Positions 16,203 through 28,292 of a stretch of 64,000 bases of DNA are shown here, piece after piece. The DNA comes from Nitrospirillum viridazoti CBAmc (GTDB lineage: Bacteria > Pseudomonadota > Alphaproteobacteria > Azospirillales > Azospirillaceae). Under the pieces are notes generated by a model, which was not told the DNA's origin, made no database searches, and saw only the letters and a program-made list of their open reading frames with translations. Position 1 is the first letter of the stretch. Each line of letters begins with the position of its first letter. The stretch lies in the NCBI RefSeq assembly GCF_000730165.1, contig NZ_CP022110.1, positions 1,433,501 to 1,497,500 on the forward strand, read 5' to 3'. A program made the position numbers and the translations under genes.

Positions 16203-17849
16203 TCAGGCGGCGGCCAACAGGGCCTCCGTCACCTCCTCCGAGAACCACTTCCTGTGGCCATCGATCAGGACGCCACCCTGGCCGTCTGCCGGTGCCTTGG
16301 CCACCGGCATGCCGTGGGCCAGCAGGGCCTGGGCGCAGGCCACCCAATCCCCGCTGTCCTCCGGCTGGTTGAGCGTCGCCCAGGACAGGGTGCCGCTGAC
16401 ATCGTCGCCGTAGCCGTGCCTCTCCGTCCAGCGGGCGCCGTGGTCCAGCAGGAAGCGGGTGAGGGCGGCGTCGCCCCGGAACACGGCGTGGTTCAGGGCG
16501 GTGGCGTTCCAGTCCCCGGCCAGCACGGTCAGGGGCCAGCCCAATCGGACCATGACGGCGATGGCGTTGTCGCAGCCCCCCTGCGCCGCCAGTTCCGGCA
16601 GCAGGCGCCGCTGCCGGTCCGACAGGCTGGCGGGCAGGTCCGGCCGCTGGGCCTGGAGGGCGCGCGCCGCTGCCTCATCCCCGGCGGCACAGGCGGCGAC
16701 GAACTGGTCCTCCAGCGACAGCGCAGCACCTCCGCCCGCCTGGCGCAGCACCTCCGCCACATCCGCCATGCCGAAGCGCAGGGCGACCGTGTAGGCGCTG
16801 GTACCGTCCGGCAGGCGGGCGGCCGGGTCGGCGCCCGCCGCCAGCAGGGCCGCGATGTGCGCGGCGGAGCGGCGCCGGTAGATGGCCCACAGCAGCGGCG
16901 ATCCCCAGTCGGAGATGGGGCGATTGCGCGCCGGTTCATTGGCGTCGCCGCCATGGGCCAGCAGCAGCCGAAGCACCGGCAGATTGTCCAGGTCCAATGC
17001 CCGGTACAGGACATTGGTGCCCGCGACAACGGCACCGGCCCTTAGCAGCAATTCCACGCAGGCCGTGCTTTCCAGGGCATGATACAGGGACTCCCCGTCA
17101 TTGGGGTCGGCCCCGGCATCCAGCAGCAGGGCGGTCAGGACCGGGTCATGGTTCTGCCCGGCGGCGCCATAAAGGGCCGACAGCCGCTCCGTTTCCGACG
17201 GCTGGGCCACGCTGGCGGGCGGCCAGCGGTTGCCCACCGCCTGGTTGGGATCGGCACCCGCTGCCAGCAAGGCCTGGGCGCAGGCGTGGAGGCGCCCGGC
17301 GACCTCCGGCACCCGCGCCAGGCTGGAGTGGGCGACCGCCACCAGGGGCGGCAGTCGCAGCGGGCCGCCGGCGCGGTTGACCCATGCGGGGTCTTGGGCG
17401 ATGGCCTGGCGCACGCGCTCCACATCGCCGATGGCGCAGGCTAGGATGGGATCGCCCGCCGCCACATCCGGGTTCTCCGCCAGCAGGCGCAAAGCGGCGG
17501 CTGGCCGCGGACGGCGCATGCTGCCGCTGATGTCACCGGGATACACCAGGCGCAACCATTCAAGCCGGGCCTCCGCCCTGTTGGCCGAGGTGGCCCGGCG
17601 ACTGGCGACGAAGGCATCCAGCTCGGCCCAGGAGGGGAAGCCATATTCGCGCGCCAGGCAGGATTGGGCGTCGTGCAGGCGCAGCGTCAGCGCCGCCAGG
17701 GCCGCGTCGTCCTTGCCTCGGGCCGCCGGCAGGCTGGCCCGGAAGCGGGCGAGGGCGTCGGCGTCACCGCGCCGGTAGGACGCCAGCAGTTCCTTGGCCT
17801 GGCGTTTCAACTGGTCGATATGGGGATGGTCGGGAAGGGATCGGGTCAT
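16203..17849 (-). CDS. Ankyrin-repeat protein
   Basis: 548 residues from the ATG at 17849 with GGAGG 7 nt upstream. The N-terminus (HIDQLKRQAKELLASYRRGD, then REYGFPSWAELDAFV) is the cap commonly attached to this bacterial ankyrin group. At least seven ankyrin-like units follow, visible as ALLLDAGADPND, LLLRAGAVVAGTNVLY, LLLAHGGDANEPA, ALLAAGADPAARLPDG and FLLDHGARWTERHG. No signal peptide or membrane segment, so it is probably a cytoplasmic protein-binding scaffold. It is a single-gene unit. Partner unknown. Confidence 0.85.
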   Translation of the reverse strand: MTRSLPDHPHIDQLKRQAKELLASYRRGDADALARFRASLPAARGKDDAALAALTLRLHDAQSCLAREYGFPSWAELDAFVASRRATSANRAEARLEWLRLVYPGDISGSMRRPRPAAALRLLAENPDVAAGDPILACAIGDVERVRQAIAQDPAWVNRAGGPLRLPPLVAVAHSSLARVPEVAGRLHACAQALLAAGADPNQAVGNRWPPASVAQPSETERLSALYGAAGQNHDPVLTALLLDAGADPNDGESLYHALESTACVELLLRAGAVVAGTNVLYRALDLDNLPVLRLLLAHGGDANEPARNRPISDWGSPLLWAIYRRRSAAHIAALLAAGADPAARLPDGTSAYTVALRFGMADVAEVLRQAGGGAALSLEDQFVAACAAGDEAAARALQAQRPDLPASLSDRQRRLLPELAAQGGCDNAIAVMVRLGWPLTVLAGDWNATALNHAVFRGDAALTRFLLDHGARWTERHGYGDDVSGTLSWATLNQPEDSGDWVACAQALLAHGMPVAKAPADGQGGVLIDGHRKWFSEEVTEALLAAA

Positions 17850-17954
17850 AAGCGAACCTCCGTGCATGAGGCGCCGACGACCCGCAAATCCGGCTGCACA
17901 AAGGTCAGGTGTGACCGCGCAGGATATGGCCAGTGGGCTCAGCCCTTCCCGCGG

Positions 17955-17988
17955 GTCCGGTGGCGGCTTGGCGACCGCACCACCGGAC
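17955..17988. terminator. Hairpin between secreted protein and ankyrin gene
   Basis: GTCCGGTGG (17955-17963) pairs perfectly with CCACCGGAC (17980-17988) around a 16-nt loop. It lies downstream of the minus-strand gene at 18025. There is no T-run, so it could also be an operator or mRNA-processing stem. Confidence 0.35.
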
Positions 17989-18024
17989 GATAGGGCAGGG
18001 TGCGCCCATGGTCAATTGAGCTTG

Positions 18025-18648
18025 TCAGCCACCGCCCACCGGCAGCGGCTCACCCAGGCAGTGCTCGATGGCGCGCGTGTCGTCGCAGCGGGGGGCGCCG
18101 GCGCGCAGGCGCTGGGTCAGGTCGCGCAGGCAAGTGGCGATGCCGCCGGCGCGGATGGCCAGGGGCGAGTCCAGGAAGGCGCGGTCCTTGTCGTGGGCGG
18201 CCAGGGCCAGGCCGAAGTCCAGCTCCTGCTCCAGGCTTTGCGCCAAGTCGCCCGCCAGGCGGTCGCTGCCCACCGGGTCGCAGCGCTTGCCGCCCTTCTT
18301 GCGCGCCGCCGCGTGAGCCTGCACCACGGCGCGCCAATGGGCGTCGCTGGCCATGACATAGGCGTAGGCCAGAGGGCTGTTGGGGTAGGCGCTGCTGTAC
18401 GCGGCGTAGGCCTTGCCATACTCGCCCCGGCGATAGGCGCGGTCCCCCTGCGCCGTCAGGGCCCGTGCCGCCTTCACGTCGGCCGGCGTCTGCCGCTGGC
18501 GGGCGGCATCGGCCTGGGCCAGGCGGTCGGCCCTGGCGGCGGGGGTGCTCGCCGGTGTGCTGGCGGCGGGTGGGGCATCGGCGGCGTGCGCGCCGCCGGC
18601 CAGCATCAAGGCGGTCAAAGCGGCCAGCCAGCGAAAGCGTGTCGTCAT
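18025..18648 (-). CDS. Secreted hypothetical protein with TPR-like helices
   Basis: 207 residues; signal peptide ending at AHA-AD, then an Ala/Pro/Thr linker and a helical region (AARALTAQGDRAYRRGEYGK, AYAAYSSAYPNSPLAYAYV) with the spacing of a single tetratricopeptide unit. Four cysteines in the C-terminal half could form periplasmic disulfides (CDPVGSDR, ATCLRDL, RCDDTRAIEHC). I do not recognise a characterised family. It lies alone between the ankyrin gene and the kdp block. Confidence 0.65.
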   Translation of the reverse strand: MTTRFRWLAALTALMLAGGAHAADAPPAASTPASTPAARADRLAQADAARQRQTPADVKAARALTAQGDRAYRRGEYGKAYAAYSSAYPNSPLAYAYVMASDAHWRAVVQAHAAARKKGGKRCDPVGSDRLAGDLAQSLEQELDFGLALAAHDKDRAFLDSPLAIRAGGIATCLRDLTQRLRAGAPRCDDTRAIEHCLGEPLPVGGG

Positions 18649-19005
18649 GGGTTCTTTTCCGCAGCGCCGGGGTGTCGCTCCCGTTTCCAGGGAGAACTTA
18701 TCCGCCGTTTGCCGGGAATTGCCAAAGGGATTGCGGCAGCTCCGTTCCGCCGCCCTTTATTCGTCCCCATGCCGGATTTTCCATGCATCCAATCGGAATA
18801 GGTGCTCAACCCATTGAGGTCGGGGCGGTTTTGCCCGTCAGCCCGCGCCTTCCGCGCCGGCCGCCGTTAAAATCCTTTTATTTCCAGCCCCCGGCTTTGC
18901 CATCGAATTTTGATGGCCATCGGCTGTCTCCTCAGCATCGACCCATCCCGCCCGGAAAGCGTCCCGTCGAGGGCCTTCCGGGTTTCGTTCGTGAGGAACA
19001 TCCGC
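18649..19005. other. Intergenic region upstream of kdp
   Basis: 357 bp with no gene that I can support. It must hold the promoter for the kdp genes and probably the KdpE-binding site, but I could not fix either by eye. The only distinctive sequence is the 26-bp element at 18888-18913. Confidence 0.4.
18888..18913. repeat. Shared 26-bp upstream element, copy 2
   Basis: CCCCCGGCTTT followed by GCCATCGAATTTTGA, 22 of 26 positions identical to 13750-13775. It is about 93 bp before the small membrane peptide that opens the kdp block. Confidence 0.4.
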
Positions 19006-19089
19006 ATGCTCGACGTCATCCTGCTCGCCCTGCTGGTGGGGCTTTTCGGCCTGGGCGTGGCTTACGCCTACGCCTGCGAAAGGCTGTGA
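19006..19089 (+). CDS. 27-residue membrane peptide preceding kdpF
   Basis: A short frame encoding Met-Leu-Asp followed by one hydrophobic helix (VILLALLVGLFGLGVAYAYA) and ending CERL. It ends 5 bp before kdpF and is in the same orientation, so it should be the first gene of the operon. Its size and topology resemble KdpF itself, which stabilises the KdpABC complex. Similar mini-proteins ahead of kdpF are, to my recollection, common in alphaproteobacteria, but the function is not assigned. It is too short for routine gene callers. Confidence 0.65.
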   Translation: MLDVILLALLVGLFGLGVAYAYACERL

Positions 19090-19094
19090 CCGCC

Positions 19095-19181
19095 ATGTTC
19101 GACCTGATCCTGGGCGCCGCCGTCTCGGTCGGCCTGACCCTTTACCTCGTCTACGTCCTGATCCGGCCCGAGCGCTTCTGA
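19095..19181 (+). CDS. kdpF: KdpF, small subunit of the K+-transporting ATPase
   Basis: 28 residues consisting of one transmembrane helix ([19 protein letters not shown]) and the typical KdpF tail IRPERF. In E. coli KdpF lies at the KdpA-lipid interface and stabilises the complex. It is placed 43 bp before kdpA as in other kdp operons. Length and tail match the family. Confidence 0.9.
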   Translation: MFDLILGAAVSVGLTLYLVYVLIRPERF

Positions 19182-19224
19182 GCGCGGTCCGCAGGCCCCA
19201 TACGCGTATGCGGAGACTTCCCCC

Positions 19225-20952
19225 GTGACTTTCAACGGCATTCTACAGATCGCGCTGTTCGCGGCGATCATCCTGGTCCTGACGCGGCCCCTGGGCGGCT
19301 TCATGACCCGCGTCTTCTCCGGCGAGAACACCCTGTTCGGCCGCGTCTTCGGCCCTGTCGAGCGCGCCCTCTACCGCGTCTGCGGCGTGGATGAGACAGC
19401 GGAGCAGCACTGGCTGACCTATGCCGTCGCCATGATGCTGTTCAATCTGGTGGGTGCTCTGGTGCTGTACGCGCTGATGCGCTTGCAGGCCCTGTTGCCC
19501 TTCAATCCACAGGGTCAGGCGGCGGTGGCGCCGGACCTGTCCTTCAACACCGCCATCAGCTTCGTGACGAACACCAACTGGCAGTCCTATGGCGGCGAGA
19601 CCACCATGGGCTATCTGGTGCAGATGGCGGGCCTGACGGTGCAGAACTTCATGTCCGCCGCCACGGGCATCGTGCTGGCGCTGGCGCTGGTGCGCGGCTT
19701 CAGCCGCCGCGGCGCCCGCACCATCGGCAATTTCTGGGTCGACCTGACCCGTGCCACCCTCTACGTGCTGCTGCCCGCCTGCGTGGTCCTGACCCTGTTC
19801 TACGTCTGGCAGGGCGTGCCGCAGAACCTGCTGGCCTATACCGAGGCGACCACGCTGGAAGGGGCCAAGCAGATCATCGCACAGGGCCCCGTGGCCTCGC
19901 AGCTGGCCGTCAAGATGCTGGGCACCAACGGCGGCGGTTTCTTCAACGCCAACTCCGCCCACCCGTTCGAGAACCCCAACGCCCTGGTCAACCTGGTGCA
20001 GATGCTGACCATCTTCGCCATCGGCGCCGGCCTGACCAACGTGTTCGGCCGCATGGTGGGCAACGAGCGCCAGGGCTGGGCCATCCTGGCCGCCATGGGC
20101 GCCATGTTCATCGTCGGCGTCGGCGTCTGCTACTGGGCCGAGTCCCAGGCCAACCCGCTGTACGCCGGCCTGCCGGTGGACCAGACGGTCAGCGCCCTAT
20201 CGCCTGGCGGCAACATGGAGGGCAAGGAGGTGCGCTTCGGCATCGCCAACACCGCCCTGTTCGCCACCATCACCACCGACGCCTCCTGCGGCGCCGTCAA
20301 CGGCTGGCACGACAGCTTCATGCCCCTGGGCGGCATGGTGCCCCTGGTCAACATGCTGCTGGGCGAGGTCATCGTCGGCGGCGTGGGCGCCGGCCTCTAC
20401 GGCATCCTGCTAATGGCCATCATCGCCATGTTCGTGGCCGGCCTGATGGTGGGCCGCACGCCCGAGTACATCGGCAAGAAGCTGGAGGCGAAGGAGGTGA
20501 AGATGACGGTGCTGGCTATCCTGGCCATGCCGCTGGTCATCCTGGTGTTCAGTGCCATCTCCTCCGCCATTCCGGCGGGTGTCGCCGGTATCGCCAACAA
20601 CGGCCCGCACGGCTTCTCGGAAATCTTCTACGCCTTCTCCTCCGGTGCGGCGAACAACGGCAGCGCCTTCGGCGGCCTGTCGGCCAACACCCTTTGGTAC
20701 AACGTGAGCCTGGGCGTGACCATGTTCGTGGGCCGCTTCTTCATCATCATCCCGGCCCTGGCCATCGCCGGCGCCCTGGCCGCGAAGAAGTCCGTGCCCG
20801 CTTCCGCCGGCACCTTCCCCACCACCGGCCCGCTGTTCGTCAGCCTGCTGGTGGGCGTGATCCTGATCGTGGGCGGCCTGACCTACTTCCCCGCCGTGGC
20901 GCTGGGGCCGGTGGTCGAGCACCTGCAGATGATGGCCGGCACCACCTACTGA
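19225..20952 (+). CDS. kdpA: KdpA, K+-binding/translocating subunit of KdpFABC
   Basis: 575 residues from a GTG start. A channel-like protein of the SKT family with about ten membrane helices. Selectivity-filter-type loops are visible: [11 protein letters not shown] near residue 115, [19 protein letters not shown] near 233, [15 protein letters not shown] near 350, and [14 protein letters not shown] near 475. It binds K+ from the periplasm with high affinity and passes it along a tunnel to KdpB. Length is close to E. coli KdpA (557). Confidence 0.97.
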   Translation: MTFNGILQIALFAAIILVLTRPLGGFMTRVFSGENTLFGRVFGPVERALYRVCGVDETAEQHWLTYAVAMMLFNLVGALVLYALMRLQALLPFNPQGQAAVAPDLSFNTAISFVTNTNWQSYGGETTMGYLVQMAGLTVQNFMSAATGIVLALALVRGFSRRGARTIGNFWVDLTRATLYVLLPACVVLTLFYVWQGVPQNLLAYTEATTLEGAKQIIAQGPVASQLAVKMLGTNGGGFFNANSAHPFENPNALVNLVQMLTIFAIGAGLTNVFGRMVGNERQGWAILAAMGAMFIVGVGVCYWAESQANPLYAGLPVDQTVSALSPGGNMEGKEVRFGIANTALFATITTDASCGAVNGWHDSFMPLGGMVPLVNMLLGEVIVGGVGAGLYGILLMAIIAMFVAGLMVGRTPEYIGKKLEAKEVKMTVLAILAMPLVILVFSAISSAIPAGVAGIANNGPHGFSEIFYAFSSGAANNGSAFGGLSANTLWYNVSLGVTMFVGRFFIIIPALAIAGALAAKKSVPASAGTFPTTGPLFVSLLVGVILIVGGLTYFPAVALGPVVEHLQMMAGTTY

Positions 20953-21004
20953 CCCCCGGGTAGAAGCCTTGCATTGGCGTCATCCGTTCTTCGGAGATTT
21001 TGAG

Positions 21005-23161
21005 ATGTCATCCCCTTCCATGTTCCACCCGGGGCAGCAGCCGGCGGCCCCCCAGCAGCCGAACGCACCGACCCGCCGGGGCACCAAGTCCGCGCTGCTG
21101 GATCCGGCCATCCTGGGCCCGGCGGTCAAGGCCAGCTTCACCAAGCTGAACCCCGCCACCCTGGTGCGTAACCCCGTCATGTTCCTGGTGGCGGCGGTGG
21201 CGCTGCTGACCACCGTGCTGCTGGCGCGCGACCTGGCCACTGGCGCACAGGGCACCGGCTTCTCCTTCCAGATCGTGCTGTGGCTGTGGTTCACGGTGCT
21301 GTTCGCCAACTTCGCCGAGGCGGTGGCCGAGGGCCGGGGCAAGGCCCAGGCAGACAGCCTGCGCAAGACCCGCACCGAGACGGTGGCCAAGCGCCTGACT
21401 GGCCCCATGGTCGCAAGGGGGGCGGCCGTCACCAGCTTTCAGACGGTGGGGGCCGCCGACCTGAAGGTGGGCGACCATGTGGTGGTCGACGCCGGCGACA
21501 TCATCCCCAGCGATGGTGAGATCGTCGACGGCATCGCGACCGTGGACGAGTCCGCCATCACCGGTGAATCGGCACCCGTGATCCGGGAGAGCGGCGGCGA
21601 CCGCTCGGCCGTCACCGGCGGCACCCGCGTGCTGTCGGACCGCATCATCGTCCGCATTACGGCGGCGCAAGGCTCCACGTTCCTCGACCGCATGATCGCG
21701 CTGGTCGAGGGGGCGGAGCGGCAGAAGACCCCCAACGAGATCGCGCTCAACATCCTGCTGGTGGGCATGAGCCTGATCTTCATCCTGGCGGTCGTCACCA
21801 TCCCGGGCTTCGCGGCCTACGCCGGCGGCACGGTGTCGGTGGTGGTGCTGGTGGCGCTGTTCGTCACCCTGATCCCCACCACCATCGGCGCGCTGTTGTC
21901 CGCCATCGGCATCGCCGGCATGGACCGCCTGGTGCGCTTCAACGTCCTGGCCATGTCCGGCCGCGCGGTGGAGGCGGCGGGCGACGTCGATACCCTGCTG
22001 CTGGACAAGACCGGCACCATCACCCTGGGCAACCGCCACGCCGCCGAGTTCATCCCCGTCTCGGGCGTCACCGACAAGGAACTGGCGGAGGCCGCCCAGC
22101 TGTCGTCACTGAGCGACGAGACGCCGGAGGGCCGCTCCATCGTCGTGCTGGCCAAGGAAAAGTACGGCTTGCGCGGCAAGGACATGGGGGCCCTGAACGC
22201 CCGCTTCGTCCCCTTCGCCGCCCAGACGCGCATGAGCGGCGTTGATCTGGCTAATGAAAACGGGGAGGGCGGCATCCAGATCCGCAAGGGCGCGGTTGAC
22301 GCCGTGCTGCGCCACGTGACGGCCCTGCGGGGCAGCCAGCCCGTGCGCCATCCGGAGCTGGAGGCCATCACCGAGCGCATCGCCAAGGCCGGCGGCACGC
22401 CGCTGGCGGTGGTGCGCAACGACCGGGTGCTGGGCGTCATCTACCTGAAGGACATCGTCAAGGGCGGCATCCGCGACCGCTTTGCCGAACTGCGCCGCAT
22501 GGGCATCCGCACGGTGATGATCACGGGCGACAACCCGCTGACCGCCGCCGCCATCGCGGCCGAGGCGGGCGTGGACGACTTCCTGGCCCAGGCCACGCCA
22601 GAGGACAAGCTGGCCCTGATCCGCAAGGAACAGGCCGAGGGCCGCCTGGTCGCCATGTGCGGCGACGGCACCAACGACGCCCCGGCCCTGGCCCAGGCGG
22701 ACGTGGGCGTGGCCATGAACACCGGCACCCAGGCTGCCCGCGAGGCCGGCAACATGGTGGACCTGGACAGCGACCCGACGAAGCTGATCGAGATCGTGGG
22801 CATCGGCAAGCAGCTGCTGATGACCCGCGGCGCCTTGACCACCTTCTCCATCGCCAACGACGTGGCCAAGTACTTCGCCATCATCCCGGCGATGTTCGCG
22901 GGCCTGTACCCGGCGCTGAACGCGCTGAACATCATGCACCTGGCCACACCGCAGTCGGCCATCCTGTCGGCCATCATCTTCAACGCCCTGGTCATCATCG
23001 CGCTGATCCCGCTGGCCCTGAAGGGCGTGCGGTACCGCGCCCTGCCGGCCGCCAGCCTGCTGTCGCGCAACATGCTGGTCTATGGCCTGGGCGGCATCAT
23101 CATTCCCTTCATCGGCATCAAGGCCATCGACATGGTCGTGACCGCCGTCGGCCTGGCCTAA
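21005..23161 (+). CDS. kdpB: KdpB, P-type ATPase subunit
   Basis: 718 residues from the ATG at 21005 (GGAG upstream); the longer frame from 20969 is not needed. The actuator-domain TGES lies in [13 protein letters not shown], whose Ser is the inhibitory phosphorylation site known from E. coli KdpB. The phosphorylated Asp is in [13 protein letters not shown] near residue 328, and the hinge motif [18 protein letters not shown] follows near 560. It drives K+ import using ATP. The N-terminus has a longer Pro/Gln-rich cytoplasmic tail than E. coli KdpB. Confidence 0.97.
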   Translation: MSSPSMFHPGQQPAAPQQPNAPTRRGTKSALLDPAILGPAVKASFTKLNPATLVRNPVMFLVAAVALLTTVLLARDLATGAQGTGFSFQIVLWLWFTVLFANFAEAVAEGRGKAQADSLRKTRTETVAKRLTGPMVARGAAVTSFQTVGAADLKVGDHVVVDAGDIIPSDGEIVDGIATVDESAITGESAPVIRESGGDRSAVTGGTRVLSDRIIVRITAAQGSTFLDRMIALVEGAERQKTPNEIALNILLVGMSLIFILAVVTIPGFAAYAGGTVSVVVLVALFVTLIPTTIGALLSAIGIAGMDRLVRFNVLAMSGRAVEAAGDVDTLLLDKTGTITLGNRHAAEFIPVSGVTDKELAEAAQLSSLSDETPEGRSIVVLAKEKYGLRGKDMGALNARFVPFAAQTRMSGVDLANENGEGGIQIRKGAVDAVLRHVTALRGSQPVRHPELEAITERIAKAGGTPLAVVRNDRVLGVIYLKDIVKGGIRDRFAELRRMGIRTVMITGDNPLTAAAIAAEAGVDDFLAQATPEDKLALIRKEQAEGRLVAMCGDGTNDAPALAQADVGVAMNTGTQAAREAGNMVDLDSDPTKLIEIVGIGKQLLMTRGALTTFSIANDVAKYFAIIPAMFAGLYPALNALNIMHLATPQSAILSAIIFNALVIIALIPLALKGVRYRALPAASLLSRNMLVYGLGGIIIPFIGIKAIDMVVTAVGLA

Positions 23162-23177
23162 AGGAGGCCCGAGAGCC

Positions 23178-23789
23178 ATGCTCAAGCAAATCCGTCCGGC
23201 CATCTCGCTGGCCGTCTTCTTCACCGTCGTCTGCGGCCTGATCTATCCCCTGGGCATGACCGGCATCGCCCGCGTCCTGTTCCCGCGCCAGGCCAACGGC
23301 AGCCTGATCACCGCCAAGGACGGCACGGTCATCGGGTCCACCCTGATCGGGCAGAACTTCACGTCGGAGAAGTACTTCTGGGGCCGCCCGTCGGTGACCA
23401 CCGACACCGATCCCAACGACAGCACCAAGACGGTGGCCGCCCCCTACAACGCGGCCAACTCCATGGGCTCCAACCTGGGTCCGACCTCCAAGGCGCTGGT
23501 CGACCGTATCGCCGGCGACGCGGAGAAGTATGGCGCCACCAAGGACCACCCCGTGCCGGTGGACTTGGTGACCGCCTCGGCCAGCGGCCTTGACCCCGAC
23601 ATCTCGCCTGCCGGCGCCTATTACCAGGTGGCGCGCGTGGCCAAGGCCCGGGGGATGACCGAGGCCGCCGTGCGAGGCCTGGTGGATGCCCATGTCGAAG
23701 GCCGCCTGCTGGGCCTGATCGGCGAGCCGCATGTGAACGTCCTGGCGCTGAACCGCGCCCTGGACGCGGCGCACCCGTCCGGTAACTGA
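23178..23789 (+). CDS. kdpC: KdpC, periplasmic-facing subunit of KdpFABC
   Basis: 203 residues: one N-terminal membrane helix ([18 protein letters not shown]) and a periplasmic domain with the family signatures [52 protein letters not shown] and [16 protein letters not shown]. It is required for assembly and high-affinity K+ binding. It starts 16 bp after kdpB with an AAGGAGG ribosome-binding site. Confidence 0.97.
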   Translation: MLKQIRPAISLAVFFTVVCGLIYPLGMTGIARVLFPRQANGSLITAKDGTVIGSTLIGQNFTSEKYFWGRPSVTTDTDPNDSTKTVAAPYNAANSMGSNLGPTSKALVDRIAGDAEKYGATKDHPVPVDLVTASASGLDPDISPAGAYYQVARVAKARGMTEAAVRGLVDAHVEGRLLGLIGEPHVNVLALNRALDAAHPSGN

Positions 23790-23868
23790 TTGTCTTAAAG
23801 GGAAAAGCTCGCCGCTTCGGATCCGTTGGCGCTATTGTTGGCCGACGTTCCGGGGCGGCGGCTTTTGC

Positions 23869-23898
23869 CGTTACAGTAGGGGCCGTTACAGCAGGGGC
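23869..23898. repeat. Tandem 15-bp repeat between kdpC and kdpD
   Basis: CGTTACAGTAGGGGC (23869-23883) is followed at once by CGTTACAGCAGGGGC (23884-23898), one mismatch. The second unit runs into the hairpin at 23892-23915. Confidence 0.6.
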
Positions 23899-23915
23899 AT
23901 GGTCTCATGCCCCTG
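23892..23915. terminator. Strong stem-loop between kdpC and kdpD
   Basis: CAGGGGCATG pairs perfectly with CATGCCCCTG around GTCT (10-bp stem, tetraloop). No T-run follows, so it may attenuate transcription or protect the 3' end of the kdpFABC message rather than be a simple intrinsic terminator. It separates the transporter genes from the sensor genes. Confidence 0.55.
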
Positions 23916-24035
23916 TAGGCTGCGACCGCAGCCGCTGGAGGTTTCCGGGGAGCGTCAGCGGACTGGAAGCCGAGGATAAGGCAAGCCGGCGGATGCCGGC
24001 GCCCGCCGTTTGAGGGCGCATTTGAAAGACCACCC

Positions 24036-26738
<2,703 letters not shown>

Positions 26739-26748
26739 GGTCGAGATC

Positions 26749-27450
26749 ATGAGCAAACCCCATCGCATCCTGGTGATCGAGGACGAGGTGGCCATCCGCC
26801 GCCTGCTGCGCGCCGTGCTGGCCCCCCAAGGCTGGACCTTGGTGGAGGCGGCGACGGCGCAGGAGGGGCTGGTGCAGGCGCGCCTGCCGGGCGTGGACCT
26901 CATCCTGCTGGATCTGGGACTGCCCGACGGCGACGGCCTGGATCTGGTGGGCAAGCTGAAGGCCGAGCGCCCCACGCCCATCATCATCCTGTCCAGCCGC
27001 GACCAGGAGGAGGACAAGGTGGCGGCACTGGACCTGGGCGCCGACGACTATGTCACCAAGCCTTTCGGCACGGCGGAGCTGATGGCCCGCATCCGCGCGG
27101 CCCTGCGCCATGCCGTGCAGCAGCAGGGCGGCCGGTCGGTGGTGACCGCCGGCGGGCTGGCCATCGACCTCATCAACCGGCAGGTCACACGGGGCGAGGA
27201 AAAGCTGCACCTGTCGCCCACGGAGTTCGACCTGCTGCGCTTCCTGGCGGCGCACGCCGGCAAGATTCTGACCCACCGGCAAATCCTCAAGGAAGTCTGG
27301 GGGGCCGCCAAGGAAGACGAGGTGCAGTACTTGCGGGTCTATATCCGCATGCTGCGCCAGAAGATTGAAAGCGACCCCAACGCGCCGGGAATCATTCAGA
27401 CGGAACCCGGCATCGGCTACCGCCTGGTCATTAGCGACGAATCCCTTTGA
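26749..27450 (+). CDS. kdpE: KdpE, OmpR-type response regulator of kdp
   Basis: 233 residues. The receiver domain has IEDEVAIRR, the phosphoacceptor Asp in LILLDLGLPDGDG near residue 52, and the Lys in DDYVTKPFG. The C-terminal winged helix ends with the OmpR-family pattern YLRVYIRMLRQKIE...IIQTEPGIGYRL. It activates kdpFABC on phosphorylation by KdpD. It starts 10 bp after kdpD, so translation is linked. Confidence 0.96.
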   Translation: MSKPHRILVIEDEVAIRRLLRAVLAPQGWTLVEAATAQEGLVQARLPGVDLILLDLGLPDGDGLDLVGKLKAERPTPIIILSSRDQEEDKVAALDLGADDYVTKPFGTAELMARIRAALRHAVQQQGGRSVVTAGGLAIDLINRQVTRGEEKLHLSPTEFDLLRFLAAHAGKILTHRQILKEVWGAAKEDEVQYLRVYIRMLRQKIESDPNAPGIIQTEPGIGYRLVISDESL

Positions 27451-27593
27451 TTCGATAGGGATCTTAAGGAAACGAATCATGGACGGGCATCCATACCCTG
27501 CGGGCAGGCGCGTTATGCTGTCGCAGTTGGGGCTTCCCAAAGCCCCCGAGATCGCTTATTTGACGGCCATCGGTCACCAGTACGGTTGTTTTC

Positions 27594-28169
27594 ATGCTCC
27601 GCTCCAGCGTGGCGTCCCGATGGGCCTTCGCCGCTCCCAAGGTCGCTGACGTCATGGCGTCGATCGCATCCGATCCGTCATCGGCTCCCACTAGCGGCCC
27701 CACCGGCGCCGGTTCCTCCTTGGCGCCGTCCTCCGTCGGGCTGGGCGTCACGGCGGCCTCCAAGGACGCCGTCCTGAAGGAAATCGCCCTGCGCATCGCC
27801 GCCGCCGGCGCGCTGGATGTCGGTGCCGTCCTGGACGATCTGCGCGCCCGTGAGGCGCTGGGCTCCACCGGCGTGGGCGCCGGCATCGCCATCCCCCACG
27901 CCCGCTTCAGCAGCATCAGCCGCCCCATCGGCGCCTTCGTCCGCTTGGCCAAGCCGGTGGAGTTCGAGGCCATCGACGGTGCGCCCGTGGATCTGGTCTT
28001 CGGCCTGCTCACCCCCGTCCATTGCGGCAACGCCCATCTGCAGGCCCTGGCCCGCATCAGCCGCGCCCTGCGCACCCCCGGCCTGGCCGCCACCCTGCGC
28101 GCCGCGCCGGATGCTCTGTCCCTGCACGCCCTGGTCGCCCCCATCCTGGATGCCGGGGCCGCCTGCTGA
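27594..28169 (+). CDS. PTS IIA-type protein, PtsN (EIIA-Ntr)-like
   Basis: 191 residues in the longest frame; an internal ATG at 27654 would give 171 and removes a poorly conserved N-terminus. A Ser/Pro/Gly-rich leader of about 45 residues precedes a PTS_EIIA type-2 domain with GVGAGIAIPHARF, where His102 is the expected phosphorylation site, and later VDLVFGLLTPV and HLQALARISRAL. In E. coli dephospho-EIIA-Ntr binds KdpD and raises kdp expression. Its place directly after kdpE suggests a dedicated copy for that job, which is inference. Confidence 0.85.
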   Translation: MLRSSVASRWAFAAPKVADVMASIASDPSSAPTSGPTGAGSSLAPSSVGLGVTAASKDAVLKEIALRIAAAGALDVGAVLDDLRAREALGSTGVGAGIAIPHARFSSISRPIGAFVRLAKPVEFEAIDGAPVDLVFGLLTPVHCGNAHLQALARISRALRTPGLAATLRAAPDALSLHALVAPILDAGAAC

Positions 28170-28201
28170 GGTCACCGTTTTTTCGGTCACCGTTTTTTTT
28201 C
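28170..28201. repeat. Tandem GGTCACCG-T-run repeat after the PTS IIA gene
   Basis: GGTCACCGTTTTTTC (28170-28184) is repeated as GGTCACCGTTTTTTTTC (28185-28201), beginning directly after the stop codon. Long T-runs suit transcription termination, but no stable stem precedes them. Confidence 0.5.
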
Positions 28202-28292
28202 GGGACACATGCGGCCGCTGAATTGAGCCGCATCAAGGACGCGCTCCGGCCTTGAGCCCATGATGGCCCCATCCCAACCGGAGGATGCCGTC

